Shown here piece by piece: positions 8,340 through 18,850 of a DNA stretch of 64,000 nt. Numbering within the stretch: the stretch's first letter is position 1; every line of letters starts with the position of its first letter. The DNA is from Acidobacteriota bacterium (lineage in GTDB: Bacteria > Acidobacteriota > Terriglobia > Terriglobales > Acidobacteriaceae). The notes under the pieces were generated by a model. That model saw nothing but the letters and a program-made list of their open reading frames with translations. It did no database searches and was not told the DNA's origin. The position numbers and the translations under genes are program-made. The stretch spans positions 50,882-114,881 of the forward strand of contig JAJYZC010000002.1 of NCBI GenBank assembly GCA_021800255.1, written 5' to 3'.

Positions 8340-11300
8340 CTACGCCGCTCGCAAGGGAGCAATCTCGCTTCGGCGCGCCTTCAGCACCGCCTTGCTCACC
8401 GGCATCTCGTGCAGCAAGAGTTCCGCTGCCTGAATCTGTGGATGGTTGTGAAACCATCGTTGCACGGCGTTTTCCCGCAGCAGGTTGGTGACGGCGAGCA
8501 GTGACATGCCCAAATGGTGCGCCATCCACTCCCGCACCAGCACCGGCCTGCGCGACTGGGTGTAGTCGGCCGCTTCGTAAAATCCGTATGCGCCCGTCCA
8601 GCCGGCTTTATCCATGCGATGCAAATTCTTGAATGCCTCCCGCGCGTTGACGGTGAGCGCGAGAAAAGTGGAGTAGGGCGAAATCACCGGCCCGGCCGTG
8701 GCCTCGAACCACAGCGCAACGCGGGGCACGCCGTATGCGTAGTAGTGGTAGTGGCCGGCTTCGTTACGATGCGCGGCGCCGGATTCCGAGATGCCCCAGG
8801 GGATTCTGCGGCGGCGCGCAAAGGCGCGCTGCACATGGACCGCCGCATCCTGCGTGCGCGCGATCAGCGTGCCCGGATAACTGCGCATCCACAGCGCCGG
8901 CATCAGGTATTCGAACATGGTGCCCGACCAGGAAAGCAGCAGGAAGCGTCCGTAGGCGTAGGCGTGGTCGCGGGAAAGCTTGCACCAGCTCTGGTAGGGC
9001 AAATCGCCGCGCGCGATGGCGAGAAAAGTGGCCATGCGCGCTTCAGAGGCGATCATGTCATAGCAGGCGTCGTGAATCTGCGGTGCTCCCTTTTCGTAGC
9101 CGATGGAAAGCATCTGGCGGGATGGATTGGCGAGAAAGGCGAAGTCCGCGGCCCCCGCCAGCCGCTCCGTCTCTTCTTCGAGGCTGCGCAACTGTGCCAG
9201 CAGCGCGAGCAAATTCTCGATAGCTGCGGCTGCCTGTGCGCGCAGACCGGCGGCCAGCCCGGCAAGCTCGGCATCGTCCCAGAAAGCGGCCAGCGCGCCA
9301 TCGATCCGTGTCACCAGCGTCCGGGCGTAATCCAAAGCGTCTTCGAGGGAAAGCGCACCGTCTTTTTCTTCGATTCCGAGCTGAGGCAGCACGCCCAGCG
9401 GCTTGTACTCCGGCTGCAACCAGGGCAACTCATCCCGCACCAGGGCGAGAATGGCGTCCACGCGGCGCCGTGTTTCGTGGAGCAGCCAGGTTTCACGGGA
9501 ATCCGCGGCTGCTGCGCATGCCGCAGCCAGTGCGGTCTGCGCCTTGGGCAGCCACACCATCCACTTGGCCATGCTTGCCGAGCAACGCGGCGGCTTAAGG
9601 CGCCGCAGCGGCGCGGGCCGTCCCTTCTGCTTCAACATCAGGCGCCAGTGCGTGTGCAGTCCGGGAAAAAGCTGCGGCGCCAGAAGCGGTTTACGCGCAA
9701 TCTCGCGCAGGCCCGCGTTCAAGGTGTAGAGCGAAGCTACAAAGTTGCCGCTGTCCACGGAGGAAACGAAGGGCTTTTCCCCTAGCGTCTGCAACGTTTG
9801 CGTGTCATACCAGTTGTACAAATGGCCGCGATGCTTTTCCAGGCGCGCTACGGTGGCCAGGGTGGCGCGGCTCAGCGCGGCGAACTCGGGCACGGTCAAA
9901 AAGCCGAGTTCACAAGCCGCCTGGCGCGCATTCAAAAGCAGGCCGATGTTGGTGGGTGAAACGCGCGGCGCTTCGCGATAGCCCTCCTCGTCTACGTTGT
10001 CGGGGATGAGGAAGTTGTGGCGCTCGACGCTGAACTCGGCAAAGTAGCGCCAGATGCGCAGCGCATGAGCGGATAGGAAATCCCTGTCTTTGGGAGTAAC
10101 GGGATAGCGTTCGCGCGGCTGGTGGTCCAACCAGATGGTGACCGGGCTGGCGAGGGCCCACAACGCCAGGATGGGCAGAGCGCAGAAGATCGCGCTGCCC
10201 GGCCTGGTGAGGAGCCAGATCACCAGGCCGAGTGCCGCCACGAGCGGCAGTACGGCCGCCAAATAGCGGTCCATAGGCGTGCGGCTTGTGCGCTCCGCCT
10301 CTGTCTGCGCTGCCGTTTCCCACTCCAGCAGCCGCTCCCCGGTGATGAACCTGCGCACCAGCGAGCGCGCGATCGCGTCAAGGGCGAGCAGCGTTTGATG
10401 GGGGAGCATGATGAGACGCAGCAGCGACAGGAGCAGCGCGTGGCCGAAGGCGGCGAGCGCCTCGGCCTGCTGTCCCTTTTGCCCCCCGGCGAAGGCGCGG
10501 CCCAACCCGAAAGCGAATTCAACCAGGGTGGGAAAAAACAAGAGGAGCAGGGAAACGGCGGTCCAGTAGAGCGGACCGCCTGGCAATCCCAGCCAACCAG
10601 CGACGAACAGAATAAAGAGTGCGGGATCGACGAGCGACCGGCGCAGGTTGTCGGCGATCTTCCAGCGCGAGATCTCGGAAATAGGATTGCGGACCCAGCG
10701 GCCTGACTCATCCGGCACGCGCGAAAACATCCACTGCGCGATCTGCCAGTCGCCGCGCACCCAGCGATGAAGACGGCGGCTGTAGGCGCTGTAGTGGGAG
10801 GGATAATCGTCCACCAGCTCGATGTCCGAAGCCAGCCCGGCGCGCGCGTAAGCGCCCTCGATGAGATCGTGACTGAGCAGAAAATTACGCGGGAAGCGGC
10901 GATTGAGCACCGCGTGCAGCGCAGCTACCTCGTAAATTCCCTTGCCGGTAAAGATGCCTTCGTCGAATAGGTCCTGATACACGTCAGAGACGGCGCGGGA
11001 GTAAATGTCGAAGCCGGTCTGGCCGGAGTAGATGGCGGCCAGGCGCGAACGGGTGGCCGAACGCACTGCGATCCCGATCCGCGGCTGCAGGATGCCGTAG
11101 CCGGCCGTAACTATGCGCAGTTTGGGATCGATGACGGCCTGGTTGAGGGGGTGCGCAATCGCTCCCGCCAGCCGCGCCGCCGTCCCCGGCGGCAGTTGCG
11201 TGTCGGTGTCGAGGGTGAGAACGTAGCGGACCCGGTTGAGCACTTCAACGCGGCCCACCTTGGTGGGGAAAGCATCGGATTCGCCTGTAATCAGCTTATT

Positions 11301-12836
11301 CAGATCGAGCAGCTTGCCCCGTTTGCGCTCCCAGCCCATCCACACGCCCTGGCGGGTATTGAAGACGCGATGCCGGTGTAAAAACAGGAAAGCGCCATTT
11401 TGAGGCGAATCGTACTTCCGGTTCAGATCTTCGATGAGCCGCACCGCCAGTTCAACAAGCGGATGCGTATCCCTTTCGCACGGCCTGCCGACTGAGTCGG
11501 GAAGGTCAGTGAGCAGCGCAAAGTGCAGGTTTGGATCGCGGTTGGCGAGAAAACGGACTTCGAGGTCATTGACCAGATTCCGCACCTGTTTTTCATTCAA
11601 GAGCAGGGTAGGAACCGCAACCAGCGTGGTGCATTCCTCCGGGATGCCTGCACTGAAATCGAGCTTGGGCAGGGGCTGGGGATCGAAAAGGCCGGCAATG
11701 GCGCTGTTGATCAGACCCACCGCATCGTGCATGGCCGGAAGCAGGAGCAGGACGACGATCCACAGCAAGCCCGCGAAGGAACCGATTCGCGGCAGGATGG
11801 GAAACACTGCGGCGGCAATGAAGAGAATGGTGAAAACTTGAATGCCATTGAAGAAAAAGTCGGCGCTGTGGTCGCGCACAAACTGGCGCGCGCGCCAGGC
11901 AAGAGAGGGATGAAAGTCCACCCGGTTGGCGAGCAGAGGAAAGCCCTTGTCGATGAGGTAGTAGCCGGCGTGCATGCGGCGGCGATGGTCGCGCTCGCCG
12001 GCTGCCGCAGCTTGGCCGCCTGCGCGGGCAAGCTCGAGCGCGGCTTGCGCCACCTGCATCTCGCTACAGTCAGAACGCTGGGCCACCTGCGCGATCCGCT
12101 GGCGATACAGCTCCCGGCTTTCAAAGTCCATGCGCTCATAAGTCCGGGCGGGGTCTTCGCGAAGACAGGCATCGATGCAGATGAGCGGCTCGATCAGATA
12201 AACCCAATCGGCATTGGCAATCTCACGCAAGCTCTTCAGGTGCCGTAGCACCGCAGGCGCGGAATCGGAGTTGTTTGCGTCCATGAGCGCCCGCGCTTCG
12301 CCGATCAGCGTCTCCACCAGAGCAAACTTCAGAAACACGCCGATGTTCCACATTTCGTCCACGTTCAGGGGATTCTGCTCCTGCAACGCGCGGAGAAATG
12401 CGGTCAAGGTTGAAGCCGAAAAGACGCCATCCGCGGCGCGAAAGTATGCGGCGGCAACTGCGTAAGCCTGGGGCTCCTCCTTGCCTCCCGCTAGCACCAC
12501 GCGCGGAAGCTGGGCGATGCGCCGGGGGCGTGCGCCGGCAGAGTTCACGGCTGCGCGCAGCAGCCGGTGATTCGCCCCCAGCTCTAACAGCGCGGATCGC
12601 CGCGCGGCCAGGCCCGGATCGTTCGGAACGCCGGCAATCGTCTGGCCGGCCAAATCGGCCTCCAGCTTGCGGAGCATCCGCCTGACTTGGCGCACTCGCG
12701 CCAGAAATGCGCAGTCCGTCCTAGGCCGCAGCAATACCTCCCACTTGGCCGCCGCAGCCGCCGCGTTCCGCAGACGCTCCATAGCTCCGTGGTCGAACAA
12801 CCCTTGTACATCGAGGGTGGTAGCGGCTTGACTCAT
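8340..12836 (-). CDS. Large membrane glucan synthase related to cyclic beta-1,2-glucan synthase (NdvB N-terminal half)
   Basis: This 1498-residue protein matches the layout of the first half of NdvB/ChvB. A soluble N-terminal region (1-325) is followed by two membrane helices (about 330-375). A GT84-type glycosyltransferase region (about 395-735) holds DTDTQLP at 543-549, SHDLIEG at 655-661 and an RRLHRWVRGDW motif at 687-697, equivalent to (Q/R)xxRW. More helices lie at about 738-778 and 858-905, and then a putative-glucoamylase domain runs to the end (HHLGMSL near the C terminus). NdvB is about 2800 residues and ends in a GH94 phosphorylase domain that controls chain length; that domain is absent. 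The ATG at 12836 lies 7 nt after the exporter gene. Confidence 0.82.
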   Translation of the reverse strand: MSQAATTLDVQGLFDHGAMERLRNAAAAAAKWEVLLRPRTDCAFLARVRQVRRMLRKLEADLAGQTIAGVPNDPGLAARRSALLELGANHRLLRAAVNSAGARPRRIAQLPRVVLAGGKEEPQAYAVAAAYFRAADGVFSASTLTAFLRALQEQNPLNVDEMWNIGVFLKFALVETLIGEARALMDANNSDSAPAVLRHLKSLREIANADWVYLIEPLICIDACLREDPARTYERMDFESRELYRQRIAQVAQRSDCSEMQVAQAALELARAGGQAAAAGERDHRRRMHAGYYLIDKGFPLLANRVDFHPSLAWRARQFVRDHSADFFFNGIQVFTILFIAAAVFPILPRIGSFAGLLWIVVLLLLPAMHDAVGLINSAIAGLFDPQPLPKLDFSAGIPEECTTLVAVPTLLLNEKQVRNLVNDLEVRFLANRDPNLHFALLTDLPDSVGRPCERDTHPLVELAVRLIEDLNRKYDSPQNGAFLFLHRHRVFNTRQGVWMGWERKRGKLLDLNKLITGESDAFPTKVGRVEVLNRVRYVLTLDTDTQLPPGTAARLAGAIAHPLNQAVIDPKLRIVTAGYGILQPRIGIAVRSATRSRLAAIYSGQTGFDIYSRAVSDVYQDLFDEGIFTGKGIYEVAALHAVLNRRFPRNFLLSHDLIEGAYARAGLASDIELVDDYPSHYSAYSRRLHRWVRGDWQIAQWMFSRVPDESGRWVRNPISEISRWKIADNLRRSLVDPALFILFVAGWLGLPGGPLYWTAVSLLLLFFPTLVEFAFGLGRAFAGGQKGQQAEALAAFGHALLLSLLRLIMLPHQTLLALDAIARSLVRRFITGERLLEWETAAQTEAERTSRTPMDRYLAAVLPLVAALGLVIWLLTRPGSAIFCALPILALWALASPVTIWLDHQPRERYPVTPKDRDFLSAHALRIWRYFAEFSVERHNFLIPDNVDEEGYREAPRVSPTNIGLLLNARQAACELGFLTVPEFAALSRATLATVARLEKHRGHLYNWYDTQTLQTLGEKPFVSSVDSGNFVASLYTLNAGLREIARKPLLAPQLFPGLHTHWRLMLKQKGRPAPLRRLKPPRCSASMAKWMVWLPKAQTALAAACAAAADSRETWLLHETRRRVDAILALVRDELPWLQPEYKPLGVLPQLGIEEKDGALSLEDALDYARTLVTRIDGALAAFWDDAELAGLAAGLRAQAAAAIENLLALLAQLRSLEEETERLAGAADFAFLANPSRQMLSIGYEKGAPQIHDACYDMIASEARMATFLAIARGDLPYQSWCKLSRDHAYAYGRFLLLSWSGTMFEYLMPALWMRSYPGTLIARTQDAAVHVQRAFARRRRIPWGISESGAAHRNEAGHYHYYAYGVPRVALWFEATAGPVISPYSTFLALTVNAREAFKNLHRMDKAGWTGAYGFYEAADYTQSRRPVLVREWMAHHLGMSLLAVTNLLRENAVQRWFHNHPQIQAAELLLHEMPVSKAVLKARRSEIAPLRAA

Positions 12837-12843
12837 AGGTCCC

Positions 12844-14703
12844 TCATCGATAGTTGGCGGCTTGCATCTCAAACATGGCCGCGTAGCGCCTGCCCAACGC
12901 CACAAGCTGGCTGTGCGTGCCTTCTTCCACCAGCTTGCCCCCTTCCAGCACCACAATACGGTCCGCCATCCGCACCGTAGAAAAGCGATGCGAAATCAGC
13001 AGCGCCATCTTCCCAAAAGTCAGCTCGGCAAAGCGTTCGAAGATTTCCTGTTCGCTGCGCGCGTCCAGCGAGGCGGTAGGCTCGTCCAGAATCAGCAGTT
13101 GCGCGTCGCGCAGATAAGCGCGCGCCAGCGCCAGTTTCTGCCACTCCCCTCCCGACAGGTCCACGCCGCCCTCGAAGCGCCGGCCCAGCATCTGGCCGTA
13201 ACCGCCGGCCAGCCGCGCGATCACTCCGTTGGCAAGGCTCTTTTCAGCCGCGTACTCGATCTCTGCCTGGGGATGGTCGATTTCCACGCGGCCGATGGCA
13301 ATGTTTTCGCGGGCCGTCATCTCGTATCGCATGAAGTCTTGAAAGATCACGCCGATCTCCGCATGCAGGGCAGCCAGTTCGTACTCGCGCAGGTCCACGC
13401 CGTCGAGCAGAATCTGTCCCCCGGTGGGATCATATAGACGCGAGATGAGCTTGACGATGGTGGTTTTGCCCTGGCCATTTTCGCCAATCAGCGCCACCCG
13501 TTCACCCGGCGCGAGGGAGAAGTTGAAATCCGTGAGAACTTCGCGCGCCGTTCCTGGGTAGACAAATGAAACATGGCGGAATTCGAAGCCGCGCCGGATG
13601 GGCCGCGGCGCGGGCCGCGCATTGGTTTTCGACTCCACGCGCGGCTTCATCTCGAAAAACGCTAGCAGATCGGTGAGGAAGAGCGCCTGGTCGGCCACGC
13701 CGGAAGCGGTGGAAAACATCATCTGGATATTGCTCATCGCCTGCACGATCGCGGTGGTGATCACCGTCAGGCCGCCCAGGGTGTAGACGCCGCGGATGGT
13801 GCGGTAAATGCTGAGCACATAAGCAGCGTAGTAGCCGAGCTGGGCCAGGATCGACAGCAGTCCGGTCCAGAAAAGCCGGCGCCGGTTGAGGGCTACGTCC
13901 TCTTCGTAGATTTGCCGCGAATGCTTTTTGAATCGCTCTGTGAGGTAGTCGCTCAGGTTGAACAACTTGAGTTCTTTGGCCGCTTCCTTGCTGCCGCCTA
14001 CCTGGCGCAGGTAGTCCATCTGGCGGCGAATGGGCGTCTGGTGAAAATTCTTTTCGTAGGTGAGAAACGCAAAGTGGCTCTCGCCCAGAAACGCCGGAAT
14101 CACGCCGATCACCAGCAAGCCCAGTAGCAGCGGCGAATACCAGGCCAGCAGCACGGAATAGGCGGCCGCCGCCACTGTTTGCTGGATGAGGCGGCCCATC
14201 TGCTGGATCATGACCAGACGGTCGGTGGCCTGCACGCGGGCGCGCTCCAGCCGGTCGTAGAAAACTGGGTCTTCATACACCGTCACATCCAGCGAAGCGG
14301 CTTTGCGCATCACCTCCACGCTGACGTGATACATATAGCGGTCGGCAAGCAGGCTGTCGAAGTAATCCACGGCCCGCGAGAGCACGCCGATGAGCACCGC
14401 CAGCCCGGCTTCTCCCGCTACCACCCACCAGAAGTATCCGGGCAAGGGCCTGTGAAACAGCGTCTGTTTGATTCCGTCGATGATAAGGCCGCCGATGATG
14501 GCGATCCCAACGGGAAGAAACGCCACCACAATGCGGACGGCGAGGTTCCAGCAGACGACCTGCGGCCCAGACTCCCAAACGAAGTGCAGAACCGGCGGAA
14601 TGTTCTTGAGGGCGCGCATGCGGTCGCGCCAGGCGTTGCCGTTATTCCCCGTGGACTGGGGAGAATCGCCGCCGTTTTTGTCTCGATCCGCTGCTGAGGA
14701 CAT
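12844..14703 (-). CDS. ABC exporter, fused membrane and ATPase domains (possible glucan exporter)
   Basis: This 619-residue half-transporter has an N-terminal six-helix membrane domain (about residues 45-325) and a C-terminal ATPase domain. Visible motifs are Walker A GENGQGKTT, signature LSGGEWQKLALARA, Walker B LLILDEPTASLDA and H-loop LISHRFSTVR. It would act as a homodimer in the inner membrane. The next gene, 7 nt downstream, is an NdvB-like glucan synthase, and NdvA-type exporters of cyclic glucan have the same layout. Export of that glucan is therefore inferred. ATG 14703 (with AAGGGAAG upstream) is preferred over GTG 14745. Confidence 0.87.
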   Translation of the reverse strand: MSSAADRDKNGGDSPQSTGNNGNAWRDRMRALKNIPPVLHFVWESGPQVVCWNLAVRIVVAFLPVGIAIIGGLIIDGIKQTLFHRPLPGYFWWVVAGEAGLAVLIGVLSRAVDYFDSLLADRYMYHVSVEVMRKAASLDVTVYEDPVFYDRLERARVQATDRLVMIQQMGRLIQQTVAAAAYSVLLAWYSPLLLGLLVIGVIPAFLGESHFAFLTYEKNFHQTPIRRQMDYLRQVGGSKEAAKELKLFNLSDYLTERFKKHSRQIYEEDVALNRRRLFWTGLLSILAQLGYYAAYVLSIYRTIRGVYTLGGLTVITTAIVQAMSNIQMMFSTASGVADQALFLTDLLAFFEMKPRVESKTNARPAPRPIRRGFEFRHVSFVYPGTAREVLTDFNFSLAPGERVALIGENGQGKTTIVKLISRLYDPTGGQILLDGVDLREYELAALHAEIGVIFQDFMRYEMTARENIAIGRVEIDHPQAEIEYAAEKSLANGVIARLAGGYGQMLGRRFEGGVDLSGGEWQKLALARAYLRDAQLLILDEPTASLDARSEQEIFERFAELTFGKMALLISHRFSTVRMADRIVVLEGGKLVEEGTHSQLVALGRRYAAMFEMQAANYR

Positions 14704-14992
14704 AACTTCCCTTGGCTCGTATGCCGTCTTCGGTAATCCCGGCACAGCCGCGCCGGGGCGCCCGGCCGATCAACCAAGGAGTTATAGCAATCCCAGGAGA
14801 AGCAGTTCTGATCTGCGCATCGCCGGTCTTCGCGCCCAAGAGCGCATCTGCCCCGGCACTACACACATATCGCTCCTGCGCTTTGCCATCCCGCGCAGGT
14901 TTTTTCTGAGTCAAACGTATTGCGTAGCCCTTCCCCCGTCAACACCGCTCGCGCGGTTCTCCTGCGGCCAGGCCTGCGTGGGGCGCATGTGT

Positions 14993-15020
14993 GGCAGGTT
15001 TTAACTATTTTAAAACTGCC
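14993..15020. promoter_or_regulatory. AT-rich inverted repeat
   Basis: GGCAGGTTTTAA and TTAAAACTGCC form a near-perfect inverted repeat around CTATT, with one bulged G. The AT core stands out in a GC-rich region between two divergent promoters. It could be a regulator operator or an mRNA hairpin; the sequence cannot tell which. Confidence 0.45.
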
Positions 15021-15039
15021 CTGTTCGCCGCGCCGGTAA

Positions 15040-15054
15040 CCACTAAAATAGTGG
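15040..15054. promoter_or_regulatory. Inverted repeat CCACT-N5-AGTGG
   Basis: This perfect 5-bp inverted repeat around AAAAT lies 20 nt after the AT-rich palindrome and about 210 nt before lolD. A regulator binding site is possible. The motif is short enough to be chance. Confidence 0.3.
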
Positions 15055-15266
15055 GATGCGCACCTCAGACGGCGCGTTGTTTCACTGCGGTCTTCCGTAA
15101 GGTTATGCCGATTGGGCAGGGCTTTGCACTGCCGGCCGCGGCGTGGCGCTCGTAACAGCCTGGGGCGTAAGTGGGTTCTGAACGAAACGGCCGGGGTACC
15201 CGCACAGTGAGTAGGCCGCGTTCTGCGCAGTAATTGCCCCGTTCCTGTAAAATTGCCAGTAATCGG

Positions 15267-16037
15267 ATGATGAAATCCACCTCAGCGGCCGTTCCTGAAG
15301 ACTCGCGCGCCGCGCGGGAGCCGGAGCCGCGGGAAGCACGCAAACCGGAACCGATCGTCCGGGTAAAGGGTCTCAAGAAAACCTATTGGAGTGCACGGGG
15401 CGCGCTGGATATTTTTGAGGGGTTGGATCTGGAAATCGCGGCCGGTGAAATGGTCGCGGTGGCGGGCCGCTCGGGTGCGGGAAAGAGCACGCTTTTGCAC
15501 ATTCTGGGGGCGCTTGATGCTCCCTCCTCAGGAACGGTATACTGCGCGTCAACCAATGTGGCGGCTCTCTCGCCGCGCGAGGCCGCGGCCTTTCGCAACC
15601 GGGAGATCGGCTACGTTTGGCAGTTCCATTACCTGCTGCCGGAGTTCACAGCGCAGGAGAATGTAGCGATGCCGCTGCTGGCTCGCGGCGTGCGTAAAGC
15701 GGAGGCGTTGGCGGTGGCGGCAGACTGGCTCAGGCAGGTGGATTTAGAGGAGCGCGCGGCGCACCGGCCCGGGGAGCTCTCAGGCGGAGAGCAGCAGCGC
15801 GTGGCGCTGGCCCGCGCCCTGGTCAACAATCCCCGCCTGCTGCTGGCCGACGAGCCCACCGGCGATTTGGACGACATCACCGCCAGCCGCGTCTTCGACC
15901 AGATCGAACGGCTGCACGCGAGCCACAAACTTACCTCGATTCTGGTTACGCACAACCTCGATCTGGCCGCGCGGTGTACACGCGCGTTGCGGCTTGAAGG
16001 CGGCCGGCTGACGCCGCTGGCAGCGGCGGGGAAATAG
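15267..16037 (+). CDS. lolD: LolD/MacB-type ABC transporter ATPase
   Basis: This 256-residue ATPase is of the LolD family, which powers lipoprotein release from the inner membrane with LolC/LolE; MacB- and FtsE-like ATPases are close relatives. Motifs are Walker A GRSGAGKST, Q-loop WQFHYLLPEFTAQENV, whose LLPEFTA is characteristic of LolD, signature LSGGEQQRVALARAL and Walker B LLLADEPTGDLD. An N-terminal tail of about 30 charged residues precedes the domain. No LolC/LolE permease is adjacent. ATG 15267 or 15270 is the likely start; the frame is open further upstream to 15234. Confidence 0.85.
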   Translation: MMKSTSAAVPEDSRAAREPEPREARKPEPIVRVKGLKKTYWSARGALDIFEGLDLEIAAGEMVAVAGRSGAGKSTLLHILGALDAPSSGTVYCASTNVAALSPREAAAFRNREIGYVWQFHYLLPEFTAQENVAMPLLARGVRKAEALAVAADWLRQVDLEERAAHRPGELSGGEQQRVALARALVNNPRLLLADEPTGDLDDITASRVFDQIERLHASHKLTSILVTHNLDLAARCTRALRLEGGRLTPLAAAGK

Positions 16038-16067
16038 ATTCGCTGCCGGAAAACGTTGCAAGAAGAA

Positions 16068-16088
16068 GCACCTTCGGGGGCGGTTTTT
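16068..16088 (+). terminator. Weak terminator-like hairpin after lolD
   Basis: GCACC-TTCG-GGGGC forms a short UUCG-capped stem with one mismatch, followed by GGTTTTT. It lies 31 nt after the lolD stop. The rest of 16038-16336 shows no gene; it must contain the clpC promoter. Confidence 0.35.
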
Positions 16089-16336
16089 GAGTCTTAGATA
16101 GTAAGAGACAGCCTGGAGTGGATCGGCAAACAGGCTGCCTGCCACGGATGGTTGTCTTCAGGCATCCCCAGACCCGGAGACGGCAGGGCGCCATCCTTGA
16201 GAGCAGTTCGGAGATTGGGGCATTTTCCATGGTCTCCGGCGGCGAAGCAAAAGTAGGGCAAGCGCGGATGGAACTGAGGCCGGAAGAATAAACCGGACAG
16301 CTACTCCAGCCGATAGCCTGGACAAGGGAGACGACC

Positions 16337-18802
16337 ATGTTCGAACGCTACACGGAGAAGGCGAGGCGAGTCATCTTCTTCGCGCGCTATGAGGCCAGCC
16401 AGTTTGGCTCGCCTTACATCGAGACCGAGCACTTGCTGCTGGGCCTGCTGCGCGAGGACAAGGCGCTAACTAACCGATTTTTGCGTTCGCACGCCTCGGT
16501 CGAGTCCATTCGCAAGCAGATCGAGGCGCACACCACCATCCGCGAGAAGGTCTCCACCAGCGTTGACCTGCCGCTTTCCAATGAGTGCAAGCGGGTCCTG
16601 GCCTATGCGGCGGAAGAGGCTGAGCGGCTGGGACATAAGCACATCGGCACCGAGCACCTGCTGCTGGGCCTGCTGCGGGAGGAAAAGTGCTTCGCCTCCG
16701 AGATCCTGCAGGAACGCGGCCTCAAGCTGGCTCTGATCCGCGACGAACTGGCCCGCATGACGCAGGAGAAAACGCCCGCGCCTCAGCGCCAGCGTGAATC
16801 CAGCCTGCTGGCCGAGTTCAGCCGCGACCTGACGCAAGCCGCTATGGACGGCCAGCTCGATCCTCTGGTGGGCCGCGAAGGCGAACTGGAGCGCGTAATC
16901 CAGATCCTCTGCCGCCGCACCAAGAACAACCCCGTCCTCATCGGAGAGCCCGGCGTGGGCAAGACGGCCATCGTCGAGGGTTTGGCGCAGCGCATCGCCG
17001 ACGGCGAGGTGCCCAGCTTTTTGGCCGATAAACACGTCCTCGGCCTCGACCTTTCTCTCATCGTCGCCGGCACCAAATACCGCGGCCAGTTCGAGGAGCG
17101 GCTCAAGACCATCATGAAGGAATTGATGGAGAACCAGAACTCGATTGTCTTCATTGACGAGCTGCACACGCTGGTGGGCGCCGGATCGGCGGAGGGATCG
17201 CTGGACGCGGCTAACATCCTCAAGCCGGCGCTCTCGCGCGGCGAAGTCCAGTGCATCGGCGCCACCACCCCGGCCGAGTACCGCAAGTCCATCGAGAAGG
17301 ACCGCTCCCTGGAGCGCCGCTTCCAGGCCGTCAAGGTCCCGCCGCCCACTGAGGCCGATGCCGTCAAGATTCTGCAGGGCATCAAGGACCGCTATGAGAA
17401 GTTTCACGCCGTCAGCTACACCGACGCCGCCGTGGAGTTCGCGGTAGCGCACTCCAGCCGCTACATTCCCGACCGCTTCTTGCCCGATAAAGCCATCGAC
17501 CTCATCGACGAGGCGGGGGCGCGCGTCAAGCTGCGCCAAACCTCGCTGCCTGAAGAGATCACCGAGGTGCAGAAGCGCATCAAGTTCATCGTCCACCGCA
17601 TGGACTCGGCCATCGCCAACCACGAGTTCGAGAAAGCGCGCTTCTACTCCGACGAGGAGCGCAAAGAGCGCGAGAACCTGCGCACCCTGCGCGACAAATA
17701 CCACCTCGACGAATCCGCGGCCGGCATCGTGGACCGCGAAGATATTGAGGACGTCGTCAGCCGCTGGACCGGCGTGCCCGTAACCAGCATCAAGGAAGAA
17801 GAGACGCAGAAGCTGCTGCGCGTGGAGGAGGAGCTGCACAAGCGCGTCATCTCGCAGGATAAGGCCATTGGCGCTCTGGCCCGCGCCATCCGCCGCTCGC
17901 GCGCCGGCCTCAAGTCGCCCAACCGGCCTATCGGCAGCTTCCTGTTCCTCGGCCCCACCGGCGTAGGCAAAACCGAGATGGCCCGTACCCTGGCCAACTT
18001 CCTCTTCGGCTCCGACAAGGCGCTCATCCGCTTCGACATGTCGGAGTTTATGGAGAAGCACTCGGTTTCCAAGCTCATCGGCTCGCCTCCTGGCTACGTG
18101 GGCTACGAGGAAGGCGGCCAGCTCACTGAGCGCGTCAAGCGTTCGCCTTACTCTGTCGTCCTGCTCGACGAAATCGAGAAGGCGCACCCCGATGTCTTCA
18201 ACATTCTCTTGCAGGTCTTCGAGGACGGCCAGTTGACTGACGGCCTCGGCAACACGGTGGACTTCAAGAACACCATCGTCATCATGACCTCCAACATCGG
18301 CGCGCGGCACTTGCAAAAGAAGCAGGGCCTCGGCTTCCAGAGCGACCGCGAAGACCTGCTCAGCGAGAAGGTCGAGGATCTGGTCAAACAGGAGGTGAAG
18401 AAGACCTTCAACCCCGAGTTCCTCAACCGCCTCGACGAGGTGATCCTCTTCCGTGCGCTCAACGATGCCGACCTGCTCCAGATCGTAGAGCTGCTGGTGC
18501 AGCAGTTGAACGTCAACCTGATTCAGAAGGCGATCACCATCTCGGTCACCGATGAGGCCAAGAAGTGGATACTCGACAAGACCTTGGTCGATCGCAACTA
18601 CGGCGCGCGCCCGCTGCGCCGCGCTCTGCAACGCTTCGTCGAGGACCCGCTCTCGGAGGCGCTTATTGGCGGCCAGATTCCCGAGCGCCCGGCCTTCCTT
18701 GAGGTCTACCTCGACCAGAACCAGCTCTTCTACCGCCCGGTCAGCGCTGACGACAGCGGCGGCGAGGAAAAGGCCGCCGGCATGTTGCTGTCCAGTAACT
18801 GA
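16337..18802 (+). CDS. clpC: ATP-dependent Clp protease ATP-binding subunit ClpC
   Basis: ClpC is the AAA+ unfoldase that feeds proteins to ClpP. The 821-residue protein has two Clp_N repeats ([11 protein letters not shown] occurs twice, about residues 30-40 and 109-119). The first AAA domain has Walker [10 protein letters not shown], a UVR-type coiled middle region lies at about 420-460, and the second AAA domain has Walker [10 protein letters not shown]. The [12 protein letters not shown] pore-loop segment is present. No CtsR or McsA/McsB genes and no clpP are nearby. The ATG at 16337 has GGGAG upstream. A good intrinsic terminator follows. Confidence 0.97.
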   Translation: MFERYTEKARRVIFFARYEASQFGSPYIETEHLLLGLLREDKALTNRFLRSHASVESIRKQIEAHTTIREKVSTSVDLPLSNECKRVLAYAAEEAERLGHKHIGTEHLLLGLLREEKCFASEILQERGLKLALIRDELARMTQEKTPAPQRQRESSLLAEFSRDLTQAAMDGQLDPLVGREGELERVIQILCRRTKNNPVLIGEPGVGKTAIVEGLAQRIADGEVPSFLADKHVLGLDLSLIVAGTKYRGQFEERLKTIMKELMENQNSIVFIDELHTLVGAGSAEGSLDAANILKPALSRGEVQCIGATTPAEYRKSIEKDRSLERRFQAVKVPPPTEADAVKILQGIKDRYEKFHAVSYTDAAVEFAVAHSSRYIPDRFLPDKAIDLIDEAGARVKLRQTSLPEEITEVQKRIKFIVHRMDSAIANHEFEKARFYSDEERKERENLRTLRDKYHLDESAAGIVDREDIEDVVSRWTGVPVTSIKEEETQKLLRVEEELHKRVISQDKAIGALARAIRRSRAGLKSPNRPIGSFLFLGPTGVGKTEMARTLANFLFGSDKALIRFDMSEFMEKHSVSKLIGSPPGYVGYEEGGQLTERVKRSPYSVVLLDEIEKAHPDVFNILLQVFEDGQLTDGLGNTVDFKNTIVIMTSNIGARHLQKKQGLGFQSDREDLLSEKVEDLVKQEVKKTFNPEFLNRLDEVILFRALNDADLLQIVELLVQQLNVNLIQKAITISVTDEAKKWILDKTLVDRNYGARPLRRALQRFVEDPLSEALIGGQIPERPAFLEVYLDQNQLFYRPVSADDSGGEEKAAGMLLSSN

Positions 18803-18822
18803 ACGGGTGGTGCTCTCGCAAT

Positions 18823-18850
18823 AAAGCCCCGGCTGAACGGCCGGGGCTTT
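18823..18850 (+). terminator. Intrinsic terminator after clpC
   Basis: AAAGCCCCGG and CCGGGGCTTT form a perfect 10-bp stem around CTGAACGG, ending in a short T-run. It begins 20 nt after the clpC stop. This is the clearest intrinsic terminator in the window and may work in both directions. Confidence 0.85.

Larger units (their letters stand above)
14704..15266. other. Divergent intergenic region, exporter/lolD
   Basis: These 563 nt without a gene separate the divergent glucan exporter and lolD genes. They must carry both promoters. Two inverted repeats (14993-15020 and 15040-15054) are the only structure seen. Confidence 0.5.
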
